DNA of 64,000 nt from Moniliella sp. 'wahieum' (taxonomy: Eukaryota > Basidiomycota > Moniliellomycetes > Moniliellales > Moniliellaceae). The notes beneath the pieces were generated by a model that searched no databases, was not told where the DNA came from, and was given only the letters and a program-made list of their open reading frames with translations. Location of the stretch: the NCBI GenBank assembly GCA_003971905.1, contig RSEE01000038.1, positions 62,001 through 126,000 of the forward strand, read 5' to 3'. Both the position numbers and the translations under genes were made by a program. Shown here in pieces: positions 46,631-56,934 of this stretch (position 1 is the first letter of the stretch; each line of letters starts with the position of its first letter).

Positions 46631-47283
46631 GGCCACTCCAAGGTCTTCGAGGCGGCATTGTCCTACCAAGATGCTAAAGTATGTAATCCAGCAATCCAGC
46701 ATGTGGTCCATATGATGATGCTGATGAATTTGTTTTGTTCTATTAGCGTAGTGGACCGTCTCGATCGGGGGCATTATGCGTAACACCTTTTGTGCTTATA
46801 GTTTTCAGTAGGTAGTTCTCCTGCCTGCTTGAAAGGTTGAAGCTTGAGCGTTCAGGATGTGCGCTTGTTGGGCGCTTGACGTTTGTGCCCCTGATGAGAT
46901 CACTGCAGCTCAGGCTGAGGCCTTGCCAGCTCACCCGGAGGCCTCACAGATTTCAGACCTAGGGGCGCTGTGACGGTCACCACCCATTTGTGGACAGCCA
47001 CACGAGAGTAGTTGTGTCTTACTATCACCGCACTGCAAGTTTCACATTTGAAGCCGAGCAATGCTGCTTTCAAACTCGGCTCTGGCCATGTCACATGTCA
47101 CCTACGCACGTTGTCAGTGTGTGCCCCATCGTTCATCGTTTGACAGTGCGAACGATCGCCACCGCTGTATAGACCATCCCACTTTTGGCGGGGTCGGCGT
47201 CAGGCGCGAGCTCCGATTTACGATGCACATCATGCGAGATGGGATCTGTTGCTGAGCAACTCCTCAGCATCGCCAGGGTTCTC

Positions 47284-47306
47284 TCGCACGCTCGCACGCT
47301 CGCACG
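47284..47306. repeat. 8-bp tandem repeat CGCACGCT
   Basis: About three copies of CGCACGCT. It is not of the palindromic heptamer type. Confidence 0.85.
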
Positions 47307-47614
47307 CCCCGCGTTCTCTATATCCACATCCCGCTCCATCAGGTCACACCTCTGTTGTGCCCACCAGGCCACACTACAGTTGGTGCACGGGCCGCTCGGG
47401 CGCACAACCATTAGTTTGTTGCTGGGCCCAAGGTTCATAACCGCCCTAAGGCCCAACTGACCCCACTACACCACCACTGCCCCTCCCTTGCAATTCACAT
47501 TGCCTGGTGCGCTAAGAATTCGTCTCGCATCCGTTTGGATCTCCCTTCCGAGTTTGGTCGTGTGCCATAGCATGTATGCAACGCATTTGTCTGACGTATC
47601 CTATGGTGTGGGGG

Positions 47615-47621
47615 TATATAA
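47615..47621 (+). promoter_or_regulatory. TATA box of the ADH gene
   Basis: TATATAA about 71 bp upstream of the ATG at 47692, followed by a C/T-rich leader with CACCACAAG. This suits a strongly expressed gene. Confidence 0.7.
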
Positions 47622-47691
47622 CCTCCTTCCTCACAGGCCTCCCAGGCTCCTTCCTCACCACAAGTCTTCAGTCACTTCTAGCAACACCAAC

Positions 47692-48834
47692 ATGTCCGAC
47701 CCCCGTGAACAGCAGCTCGAGTTGCCAACGCAGGCCACCAAGGCCGTCTTCGACAAGGTGGGCGGCCCCGTCAAATTCGTCACTTACGACCCCAGCAAGG
47801 TTGAGCTCAAACCCGGTGAGGTCCTGGTTCGTGTAACCTACACCGGTGTCTGCCACACGTATGTTTCCGTCTTCTCAGCACTTCTTTCCGATGCTGACTC
47901 AATGATTAAAGCGAGCATGCGATGCTCGGTGACTGGCCTTTGCCCACAAAGCTCCAGGCCACGGGCCAACCCTTGTTGGCGGCCACGAAGGCGCCGGTGT
48001 CGTCGTCAAGCTCGGCACTGGTTCCGACGAATGGACCCAGAAGGGTGCCCGTGTGGGTATCAAATGGGTCGCGTCTGCTTGCCTGAACTGCGAATACTGC
48101 CGTGTGGGCTTTGAGCCCAACTGCATTCACCTCGAGAACTCCGGGTACACTGTTGATGGCACCTTCCAACAGTATGTTGTCGCCCCCGCCAAGTACGTGA
48201 CCCGATCCCCGACGCCCTGCCTCTCATCGACGCTGCCCCATCCTCTGCGCTGGTGTGACAATCTACCGTGCCCTCCTCGAGGCTGGCCTGAACGTCGGCG
48301 ACTGGGTTGTGCTTCCTGGTGCTGGTGGAGGACTGGGCCATCTGGGCGTCCAATACGCCGCAGCGATGGGCTTCCGGGTCATTGGTATCGACACCGGTGC
48401 CGAGAAGAAGGCGCTAGTTAAGCAACTTGGTGCCGACGCCTGGATCGATTTCCGCGAGTCGAAAGACATTGTCGCCGAGGTTAAGGCCATCACTGGTGGT
48501 CTGGGTGCCCACGCAGCCGTCGTCGCCGCCGCATCTGAGGCCGCGTACACCCAAGGTCTCCTACCTCCGCCCGCGCGGGACCCTTGTCGCTGTCGGCATG
48601 CCTCCCGGTACATTCATCAAGGCGGACGTCTTCGACACCACGGTCACTGCCAAGCGCATTGTTGGCTCCATCGTGGGCAACCGTGAGGATGCCATCGAGG
48701 CTCTCCGTCTGGCTGAGCGCGGCAAAGTCCGTGTCATCTACCACACCCGTGGTCTGTCTCAGCTCAACGAGGTCTACGCTGAGATGCACGAGGGCAAGCT
48801 TGCCGGCCGTATTGTCCTGGATGTTGACAAGTAA
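47692..48834 (+). CDS. Zinc alcohol dehydrogenase (ADH1 type)
   Basis: Cytosolic NAD-dependent enzyme interconverting ethanol and acetaldehyde. The leader is MSDPREQQLELPTQATKAVF, longer than in yeast Adh1. A 53-bp intron (47859-47911) falls within GVCHT, giving GVCHTEHAMLGDWPLP. The catalytic zinc ligands are this Cys, His in GGHEGAGVV and a later Cys. The structural zinc site is CLNCEYCRVGFEPNC. The Rossmann loop is GAGGGLGHLGVQYA, followed by VIGIDTGAEK, where Asp favours NAD. The end is GKLAGRIVLDVDK, with TAA at 48832. Length is about 360 aa. Four single-base losses, near 47970, 48205, 48235 and 48555, are mostly in C or G runs. The identity is certain; which ADH paralogue is unknown. 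Confidence 0.95.
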
Positions 48835-49504
48835 ACACCCCCTTCATGCTTTTTAACGACCTGTAAACACCACTCCATACACTATTACATGGATTTTGCC
48901 ATCCTATCTTCCAGTTATGTAGCTGTAAAAAAGGCAAGTATTATACTTTAGTCGATATATACCAACGGCTAAACGCTTTTGGCTTTAACCAGTGTGAGGG
49001 CGAGAGCCATTCTGGCCGGGCAATGCTGTACGTTGTGAAGAAGAATATACTAATGCCGCACCGATTTGTCCCTCTCCCACTGGAAAAGGCCTGAAGAGCC
49101 TCGTTGAGAGAGGGATCAAGTTGATCCTACTTCATCGATTTCATCATGCACATGTCGACCAAGTTTCCGTATCTACCCTCGCGCTACATGCAGTTTTTAG
49201 AGTCACTGTTCACGTTGAGGACGTTGAGGCGAGCCCCGTTTCCCCCCTTGTTGATTTAACGGCTTCAAGCTCAATCGGTGATAATCGATCATCGATCATC
49301 GATCATCGAACACCTACCTGGTCACCGGTCAATCCAGACCAGGTCAGATCTCGGAGACCTAACACCAATTCCGCCTTGTTCCGCCGCGCCGCTCTGCCCA
49401 TGTGGCATGTGGCGTGTACAAGGCGCAACGAGCCAGACACAATGCGCCCTCTACTGTTGACTCCTTGAGCCACCTGCCCACACAACTAGCCTGTTGCCAC
49501 CAGC
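48835..49504. other. Intergenic with heptamer array
   Basis: 3' flank of ADH and promoter of the PDI gene. It contains the ATCGAT array at 49284-49309 and a CACCGGTCAA word after it. Confidence 0.5.
49284..49309. repeat. Heptamer array, ATCGAT class
   Basis: ATCGATC repeated 3.7 times with no error, about 200 bp upstream of the PDI start codon. Confidence 0.95.
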
Positions 49505-50131
49505 ATGCGCTTCCCTATCCTCGCTGTGGCCGCCACGCTAGCCAGTGCCCTTCTAGTTTCCTCGGCCCCTGCCCCAGCACCAGCCCCTGCCCCTGTTGCG
49601 AGTGATGAGGCAGGTCTGCGCTCCTTGACGGGTGCTGATTTTGCCAGCAAAACAGCGCACGGGATGTGGTTTGTCGAGTTCTACAGTCCCTTTGTCCTCG
49701 TACGTTGTCCTTTTTAGCGAGCGCGACCTCCTTCTAACACTCTATTTGTGTCCAGACTGCAAACGCTTCATGCCGACATGGAAAGACTTGAGCGAGATCA
49801 GTGCCCACCTGGAAGACTCGAGCGCCTTCTACATGGCTCGCGTTGACTGTACAGCCCAAGGCGATGTATGCGACCAAGAAAAAGTGCCTGGATACCCACG
49901 ATGCACCTTTATGAGGATGGGAAACTTGTCACCGAGTATTCGGGAAGCCGCAAGTTCTCCATCCTAAAGGCATGGATCTTTGGGTACGCCGAAGATTATC
50001 GCCGCCGTAAAGCATCGGCGACAATGCGAATTCGGTCTAATGCGCCACGTCAACATGGAGGAGGTCAGAGATCCCACAGGCTACCACCACTACCCGTCTC
50101 TTCCAAGCTTCTTTCTGGTCCCCGTCCCTAG
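49505..50131 (+). CDS. Protein disulfide isomerase-like, one thioredoxin domain
   Basis: Secretory-pathway oxidoreductase. The start MRFPILAVAATLASALLVSS is a signal peptide, with cleavage probably after Ser-Ala near residue 21, followed by an Ala-Pro repeat. The thioredoxin domain reads GMWFVEFYSPF, then the active site, then KRFMPTWKDLSEISAHL. A 56-bp intron (49700-49755) splits the active site. Allowing one lost T in the TTT before it, the joined reading is CPHC. Then come FYMARVDCTAQGDVCDQ, GYPTMHLYEDGKLV and YSGSRKFSILKAWIFGYAED. A second single-base loss lies near 49905. The C-terminal part after about 50000 is uncertain: the open frame ends at 50131, but an unseen intron could extend the gene. 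Confidence 0.82.
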
Positions 50132-50697
50132 TCTTGTTCCCCTTCAGTGACTTGATACTGCTGTGCTGTATCATTTGTATTCCCGTTATTCCGGCGCACA
50201 TGTACTCGCGCCCCACGTCTCTTTACCAATGCCCTGATGAATCTCAGATCTCATACTAGACTGTTTGTGTTGCAAACCTTCCAAAGATGAAGCGTCTGAA
50301 AGTACTCTTCAGGAGGTGATCCCTACCATAATCATCTGAAGAACCCTCCTTCAGCTTAAGCCGGAAGTGTCACAGGTCTTGCGAGCAGTACTGGCGGTAG
50401 GCGATGGAAATGGTATTCCGATCCAAGGAGAGCTATAGACCTGTGTGGAGTCGTGAGAGGCTCGGAAGCCAGAACCATTGTTAGCACCGGAAGCCGGATC
50501 ATTTTCCCGCGATACGCCACCCGTGCTGGGCCTCGTGTCACATGTCACTGAAGGTCGATGGGCTTTGGACTTCTTAGATCTTAGGGTAGACAACAGGACG
50601 GTTATGCAGACAAGGAATCAAGAAGATGCAGTCATCACAATCTCGTCTGCTACAGAGATTAAGCTGCAGGGGTTCTATATTAAGGGGGCAAAAAACT
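50132..50697. other. Intergenic, no gene seen
   Basis: 3' flank of the PDI gene and downstream flank of the tRNA gene. No heptamer array is evident. Confidence 0.45.
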
Positions 50698-50792
50698 GGT
50701 CAATATGAGGCTTGAACTCATGACCTTGGCATCACCAACACTCCGAACAGGATGTATTAGTACCACGCTCTGACCAACTGAGCTAATCGACC
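50698..50792 (-). tRNA. tRNA-Ile(AAT) with a 22-nt intron
   Basis: On the minus strand the acceptor GGTCGAT pairs with ATTGACC (one G-T pair). The D arm is GCTC...GAGC, and the anticodon stem TGGTA pairs with TGCCA. The anticodon loop is CTAATA followed by A after a 22-nt intron inserted between positions 37 and 38, giving anticodon AAT. The T arm is ATGAG-TTCAAGC-CTCAT. All arms fold and the intron position is canonical. Confidence 0.93.
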
Positions 50793-51457
50793 CTGATGAA
50801 CGCAAAAATGCAAGCTCAGATCAGTTGTACATATTCGGCTCAAACGTGTGACGCTTGCTTTGCTTGTGGTGGGATCAATGATGTCGCCAAAAGGTCAGCC
50901 CGGTCAGGCATCAGAGCCTCATAACTGGTAACCGGAACCCCTTACCTCAGGCCCCTCATGCCGGCCGAGGTCGGGCTCCAGTGCGAGTTAACATCCTGAC
51001 AGCCAAAATCGAAATATGCGCGCATACACTAACCCTCTGCTGGAGTTGCTCAGCGAGCGCCCACATGGCGCCCACGCGCCCACATTCCATACCGCGCTTA
51101 TTGCGCGCTTATCTAATGGCGATCGCACCATCGGTTCATCCCGGTCACCGGTCAGCGGCCAGCGGTCACCGGTCAGCGGCCAGCGACCGCTCATGCCATG
51201 AAGCCTGAGGAAGCCTCAGCCTGTGGCCTGTAACCGGTAACCTGTAATGCATGTTCGCCACCCCTGTGTGTGGTAGCCAGTCGCAGCGTGGCTGGCGCTG
51301 ACAATGACGTGACTGGTTAACCCCACCTGTCCCGCCTCTACCCCAGTTACCGTAAGCGCGCTATCCATGGCGGTGGCGGGGAGACCAATATCTCCCTCTC
51401 CTGTCTTGTCTCCCCTCCCACTACAGCCTCCTTGTCTCCCCATTGCCTCCTCTCACC
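50793..51457. other. Intergenic with a 21-bp higher-order heptamer repeat
   Basis: No gene is seen. It contains the repeat at 51142-51188 and GTAACCGGTAACC words near 51230-51245, then a C/T-rich leader before the small ORF. Confidence 0.5.
51142..51188. repeat. 21-bp tandem repeat of three heptamers
   Basis: A 21-bp block made of GGTCACC, GGTCAGC and GGCCAGC occurs twice in tandem. It is a higher-order form of the ACCGGT-class heptamer. Confidence 0.93.
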
Positions 51458-51718
51458 ATGGCCAGCTCCTTTGGCGCGCGTAAGCTCCTTCTCCCGCTTA
51501 CTGGCGTTGGCGCGGCGGTGGCATGGTACCGTACCGACCCGACCCCTGCACACAATCTCGCCTCGGACCCTTCTGCTGGGATGCGCCTTGGCCCGCCCCT
51601 CTACGGGACACAACCCCCGCCACTCCTTCCCCACACGCACTGCTGCCAATGCGCAGGTGTGCTTGTGCCGGGCGTGAAACGACCCAAGAATCCACAGTCT
51701 CTCCTCGTGGTCACTTGA
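51458..51718 (+). CDS. Small protein with N-terminal hydrophobic segment
   Basis: The start is CACCATGGCC after a long C/T-rich leader, a strong context. It opens MASSFGARKLLLPLTGVGAA and continues VAWYRTDPTP, which could be a single membrane or mitochondrial targeting segment. The frame ends at 51718, but the part after about residue 45 has poor coding character and may be out of frame. Small inner-membrane proteins such as MICOS subunits begin similarly, but the resemblance is too short to call. Confidence 0.4.
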   Translation: MASSFGARKLLLPLTGVGAAVAWYRTDPTPAHNLASDPSAGMRLGPPLYGTQPPPLLPHTHCCQCAGVLVPGVKRPKNPQSLLVVT

Positions 51719-53150
51719 TCGGCAATCTGGCCGCTCTCCACGGTACCCAAGTCCACCGGCTGGATGCTGATAAGGCATTGTCCCATTTCAAGAGAGCTTC
51801 CTTCGACTGCCCTGGCGAACTGTACATCTCGTGCTTTCACTCCCAAGGCGGGTCTCTTCAATTCGCACGACAATAATGACTGTGGGCTCCGCATCCCCTC
51901 TATACCCCTTTCTCTGTGCTGCTTCTACCCGTGTGTCTCTGTTGCCTTCTTGTGCGACTCATTACTATTGTATGCATTTTAAGAGGGACAGTGTAGAGGC
52001 AGAGACGACAAAGCTATTGCTTTGCTCACACTATAGCTCCACACATATAGCTGTGTCATGCGTAAAAAGGGATTGCTTTCTCTCTCTCTCTCCCTTAAGA
52101 AGCTCGTATGGGAGATTCACCCAACAGCATATGAGATGCATTCCTAATATGATTTTCTTGTGCTACTCTCATCCTGGGGTGTGACCTGTGGCCGACGAGA
52201 TCAACAGCCAAGAGAATTTCATGTTGCCGCTTTCTAATAGGGGTTTATACTTAGGAGGGGTTGGAGTTGATGGTTTGGAAGAATCATTAGGAAGACGCAG
52301 CTCCTCTCCATGGTGATTTCCCTTGTATACTCGGGCGAAGCTATTCATTACCTTCTAGAGGGCTACGGATGCAAGGACGGAAGAATGGGTCCATCAGCGC
52401 CTGTTAAGTCCCATCCGTCGGGTGTTTTTTCTCAGAAGTGTAATACCCGAAAACTATACCCTACGTGGCCCGCCATGGCCGCAAGGGCTCATCAGTACGA
52501 TGCCTTGTGCCCATCGCGCCCAGTCTTTTTGGCAGAACCCTTTCTTTTTGCTTCTGCGCCCGAATACGCAGTGTCAGCACCTTTGAGAGTACGGGCTGTG
52601 CGTATAGTTTTTACCTCTCTGGAAAGTTCCTCACATTCTGTCTATACCCTTCATGAAGAACTTCAGGTCTGGTTCCTTCTGTATATATGTAGCCCTGCCT
52701 CAGGCTTGGTAGCTATGTGGTCCTTATCGAGCACCCTGACCCTGTTCCAACCATTATATTCCTCCCTTGCCCTTCCACCTTCTACCACCCTCAATACGAA
52801 TTAGCGACGCACGTCGGTTACATTGCAAGCCGCGACTACTCTCAGTAGCGCTGCGCTTGCTCTTCGTTAGGACTGCGTTTGATTCTGCTTATTATTACAG
52901 CGCATCGAGTGTGGTAACGCACCACAGGTAAACCACGTTGTCCCGGGGCCTGTTCCTAGACCTCTTCAACGGGTCTGACGACCTACGTATGCTGCTCCTA
53001 CCTCGGAGGGTCTCTGATCTGTGGTATTTGCAGGCAGCCACTCAAACTAGAAGGTCTCTGCCTTTGCCTCTACACCCATTCGGGTCGACCACAGGGTCTG
53101 AGGCTGAACATACCGTACGTGGCTCCGATTGGCCGCCCAAGATTTGTACC

Positions 53151-53204
53151 CTTAAACTACAGGTGTGGCTTAAACTACAGGGGTGGCTTAAACCACAGAG
53201 GTGG
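53151..53204. repeat. 18-bp minisatellite, three copies
   Basis: CTTAAACTACAGGTGTGG occurs three times with four differences in all. A run of about ten C follows 10 bp later. Confidence 0.93.
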
Positions 53205-54575
53205 GTCCCACCTCGCCCCCCCCCATAACACAGACTTTTACTCTATCCGACTCCATATCCTCTCTCTTGACTCTTCTCTCAGATCACTCTCTGGTTCCCT
53301 TTGCATTTACTCTAGGTGCCTCTCCTTGCTACACCACTCGGGCGTAGTCCGTCACGGCACCACTGTGTGCTCCTCAGGCCCACACGAATCAACCTTAAAC
53401 CCCCTTCTACGGTAGAGATCATGTTGCCTTTTCAGGGGGACGCCTTTATTATTATATAGCTTCTGTATATTGCAAAGAGAGTATTCATGAGAGAGGCGCC
53501 TCTCTGCTGGAATGTTCTCTTCCTTAAAAGGGTGGGTTGTCAGGGGAATGTCAACCATTTCGATCGCATCCAAAACATGTCGTGTCCCGCCAATAATGAA
53601 GAGGGAATACAATACGCCGCTAACAGAACAGGGAAAAGTGGTGATGCCATTCGAAAAAAACGAACAACATACTAACAAAAGAGCTCGTTGCTCTCCTCGT
53701 CGAACAAAAGAGTTGGTGTTTATCTTATGGCTCTTCACATATCCGCCATAATCATCCGTACCCTCTCTCTCTCGCTGCTGTCCGGTGTAGGGGCACCACT
53801 GAACAGAAAACCGATATAAAGTTTGGATGTTGTGCTGACAACCCATTGTTGGCGTCTAAATATTGGGGGAGTGAGCTAGTGAGGGCGGTGAGATGCATCC
53901 CAGCCGAACGTCGGTTTTGAGGGCGCGAGATGTAAGACCGGAGGAACCAAGGGTGGGTGATGAACCTCTGGAAATGTAGAGGAATGCAATCTCGGTGGTG
54001 GTGGTTGGGTCTAAGCCTTATGCCCAAGTAGAGGAGACAGGGGTTCAAACAAGCCTGAGTATACAGGTGGAGGAGGCTGGAGGTCAAATAAGGGGAAAAG
54101 GGTGATAAGGTGCCTTTTGGTCTATGTACGGGACCGCGGGTCCCCACGAGGCGTTGGACGAGGGCGAAGCGCTCTCCTGTCGCAGACATGATGTCATGCA
54201 GAACGAAAGATGTTTATTGATGACATGGATGTCAGTAGTTCGATGTCTGTACGTCCCCCCCCCCTACTACAGCGTCAACAGGCCAGCTTCTGGCCTCAGC
54301 CTAGGCTCTCAAAAAGGTACTGACGTCGAATACTTCGGCTGCCGCACACGATAGTTCCGGTATTAGGTTTCAGTACTATACCGTTACTTGCCCGTATGCC
54401 ATGCAGAGGCGCTCGGGCGCGCGCACGCACCCACGCACCCTCTGTTTGAACGCTGGGGCTGCACACTGACTCAGTGCAATAAGATCTAAGATTTAAGATC
54501 TTTAGTGACTATTATGGTGAGAGCTACGACAGGTTATAGTAGTCAGTATAGTGATTCCAAACTAATAGATGACTT

Positions 54576-54597
54576 CAAGCTTGAAGCTTGAAGCTTC
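54576..54597. repeat. Heptamer array, AAGCTT class
   Basis: AAGCTTG repeated three times. The outer linker bases differ, so the whole block reads as an extended inverted repeat. Confidence 0.9.
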
Positions 54598-54756
54598 GTG
54601 CATCATGAACGGTGATCGGTGACCGGCTGAGGGGCTCCTCAGGTCCTCAGACCCTCCTCAGAAGTCCCAGGGCCTCGCTAGTCACTGTGGGGTTGGCGTT
54701 GCGTTGGCTGGGGAATTGGCGGAGCCGCTGAGACGCTACGCGGACCCTGAACGACC

Positions 54757-54776
54757 CTGAGTACTGAGTACTGAGT
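54757..54776. repeat. Heptamer array, AGTACT class
   Basis: CTGAGTA repeated 2.9 times (hexamer AGTACT plus G). Confidence 0.92.
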
Positions 54777-54971
54777 CTCAGGCTGCCTCAATGCCTCAGC
54801 CCTAAGCCATAGGCCTGTCCGAGGTCTCAAGATCTGAGAAGCGCCCCCAAAAGGGCCTGACAAAAATTGGGGTATAGCTTGGTCCCACAATCGTTCACCT
54901 GACCTATACGTTAAACGCTTTTGAAGACGGTTCTTCACCACGTTCACCGGTCACCTGAACGGCATCGTACT

Positions 54972-54988
54972 CACATGTCACATGTCAC
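54972..54988. repeat. Heptamer array, ACATGT class
   Basis: ACATGTC twice in tandem with a further partial unit. An ACCGGTC word lies 25 bp upstream. Confidence 0.92.
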
Positions 54989-55080
54989 AGCCACAGCTCA
55001 CACGCCTATATACCCCACATGCTTACGCGCTCATTCGGACACGACTCACGGTACAAAAGAGATTTATTAGTTACCTCCGG

Positions 55081-55099
55081 TTACCGGTCACCGGTCACC
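55081..55099. repeat. Heptamer array, ACCGGT class
   Basis: ACCGGTC twice in tandem plus a partial unit, preceded by GGTTACCGG. Confidence 0.92.
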
Positions 55100-55676
55100 T
55101 AGTATTAGCTACCTGTAACAACATCCATGACATGTGACATGCATGATCTGCCTGCCACTTGTCCACTGGAGGGAAAGAACTGTGGGACCAAAAAGGCCCA
55201 AAATATAAGCCGGCGCAGCTGCAAGTCACACGATCGTCGACCTGGGCCATGTTCCATGTTCAGAATGTAGTGTGGGGGACGATAGAGTGCCTACCCCTCG
55301 CTGAGCACGCCCCTTTGCCTCCTTTCAATCCCCGGCCGCTCCAGTGCCTCCTCAAGCCTCCTCCACACATGTTCTTTCTTCTGCAACCGCGCAACCCCTT
55401 GTCCCCAGCACCAGCCATCTCACCCTTTTCACGCGGCCTGCGTCGCCAGATGTCATTAATTTAATGGGTGATGGATGAGTTAGTCGGTGACTAATGACTA
55501 GGGAATCGATGATGCGGAGACTCAGTGATCGATGATATGTGATGTCGGCGACAGGGTTACATTAGCTAAACGGTAACATTGGACGTTACTAAGTACTAAG
55601 CGTGAGCGTGAGCGCCGACCGCTGAAGTGCTGAGGCGCTGAGGCTTGGAGCTAGCATATCGCAACCACCTCAAGCT

Positions 55677-55703
55677 CTTCAAGCTTCAAGCTTTAAGCTT
55701 CAA
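55677..55703. repeat. Heptamer array, AAGCTT class
   Basis: CTTCAAG units with one CTTTAAG variant, 27 bp in all. Confidence 0.85.
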
Positions 55704-56147
55704 ACCCTTCCGAAGGAGTGGGTGGACCCCATCCGACCACTACAAAGACCCTGCAGCAGGATAGGTCCGGATCGGGCCCGCGCCGCTGTTTCAACCGAAG
55801 ATGTCCAGAAAGTCGCAAAACTGCACAAATTGGCATTTCGCCTTTGACAGCCCACGAGCTTCCACACTTGCGGCGCAGCGGGGGTTCGGAAAAATGCAGG
55901 CCTGTTCGATATTGGCAGCTTAGTACCTCCTGTGTGTATAATGCGCTGTTACATGTTACCAACGTGCCGCAGTAGTGGTCACATGTCAAATGTCAAAAGC
56001 ATGTTGCGAAGTACGTCGAAAGTCATGCAAAAACTCTAGGCCACACCCCTCCTAGCCAAGCCCCCCACAAGCTTTTCATTCTTCCGACTCCTGTCGCCAC
56101 CACTCCGCCCGCAACCTTCCTCAAACCGTCCATCCACCACTCCGACA

Positions 56148-56272
56148 CCACCGAAAACCCCGTTACACTACCGCCTACCACCGAAATAGCCCAGCTCCGC
56201 CACCACTGAAAACCCCGTTGCACTATACCATCGAAAAAGACCAGCTCCCGCCCACCGAAAAGACCAGCTCCA
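56148..56272. repeat. Degenerate CCACCGAAAA repeats before the bZIP start
   Basis: Five imperfect units of about 20-30 bp, each beginning CCACCGAAA or a close variant and ending either CCCCGTTACACTA or GACCAGCTCC. The last unit ends directly at the ATG of the bZIP gene. It may be transcribed leader or promoter. Confidence 0.7.
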
Positions 56273-56934
56273 ATGGCTCGTGGACGCCGACCTCGAAGTG
56301 ATGTTGCCCCTACTCGCGCCTTGGAGGTGCGCGTGCGTTCCGGGAGCGCCGAGGAAGTACATTGCTGATCTCGAAAGTTAAGCATAATCCCCACACAGGT
56401 GCGCAGCGTTACGCTAACAGCCCCTCTCCCTCCAAGACACAGTGAGAGAACTGCGACAAGAGAACACCAATTTGCGGGCGACGCTGCAGGCCAGCCATCA
56501 GCGCCTTCAGCGCGCCACCGCAGCAGATTACAATGGATCGAGTGTACGAGCAGCGCCAAACCACTCTCGCGGACAATCCACTGGCACCATCTTCTGGGCC
56601 AACCCCAACAGTTGATCGGGGTCCCGATATCAATGACTGACGTTCGAACTGATGAGCTGAACGGTCGAATGGGACATCGGACCAAGAGGCAGAGCTTTGT
56701 TTTGAGCTTCATGCTCCGTTGCCAGGAGCCGGTCCCGGTGGCGAACAACGCATATTTCGCAACGGCATCGGAACGTTCCTCTTCAATGAACCAAGCACCA
56801 ACATCCCACCAGGATGGTACATCACTCAGCCCCCAGATATGCGCCCAACAGGGAGGATATTTCCATCCTCTTGTCTCTCTCTGCATTCGGGCTACGAGCC
56901 CACTGGGCATCAACGACTGATGATGGGCATGTGA
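56273..56934 (+). CDS. bZIP transcription factor
   Basis: Nuclear DNA-binding regulator of the fungal Yap/AP-1-like bZIP type. The ATG at 56273 gives MARGRRPRSDVAPTRALEV. The basic region, read with two one-base adjustments near 56330-56355, is QRAFRERR followed by KYIADLE. A 60-bp intron (56377-56436, GTTAAG...CCAAG, branch GCTAAC) joins IADLE to NTVRELRQENTNLRATLQ, the leucine zipper with heptad Leu and the conserved Asn. After the zipper the reading continues through AADYNGSSVRAAPNHSRGQ. Beyond a further shift comes GEQRIFRNGIGTFLFNEPST, followed by NIPPGWYITQPPDM. The open frame ends at 56934, but the 3' end is not certain. Confidence 0.78.

Larger units (their letters stand above)
45141..47614. 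other. Intergenic, about 2.5 kb
   Basis: No gene is seen. It contains heptamer arrays at 45818-45833 and 46605-46630, a 9-bp CTGCTTCGT repeat (46084-46119), a run of 13 G near 46220-46232 and an 8-bp CGCACGCT repeat (47284-47306). The last part is the ADH promoter. Confidence 0.5.
51719..56147. other. Long gene-poor, repeat-rich region
   Basis: About 4.4 kb. From 51.9 to 54.4 kb it is CT-rich and lower in GC, with short open frames on both strands that match nothing. From 54.5 to 55.7 kb it carries heptamer arrays of the AAGCTT, AGTACT, ACATGT and ACCGGT classes. An 18-bp minisatellite sits at 53151-53204. No reverse transcriptase, transposase or integrase motif is seen. Confidence 0.45.

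Noticed and set aside
51900-53400. Possible LTR or other retroelement remnant (CT-rich, lower GC, with some likeness to 16.1-16.5 kb)
   Set aside because: No paired terminal repeats, primer-binding site, or reverse-transcriptase or integrase motif could be recognised. The likeness is limited to CT-rich stretches.
53352-53846. A 164-codon minus-strand open frame with an ATG
   Set aside because: It lies in a lower-GC region with open frames on both strands, and has no domain, no splice signals and no promoter features.
56023-56913. A 296-codon open frame on the minus strand
   Set aside because: It runs antisense through the bZIP gene and its upstream repeats. It is rich in Trp, Gly and Arg without any domain, while the plus strand has a bZIP basic region, leucine zipper and intron.
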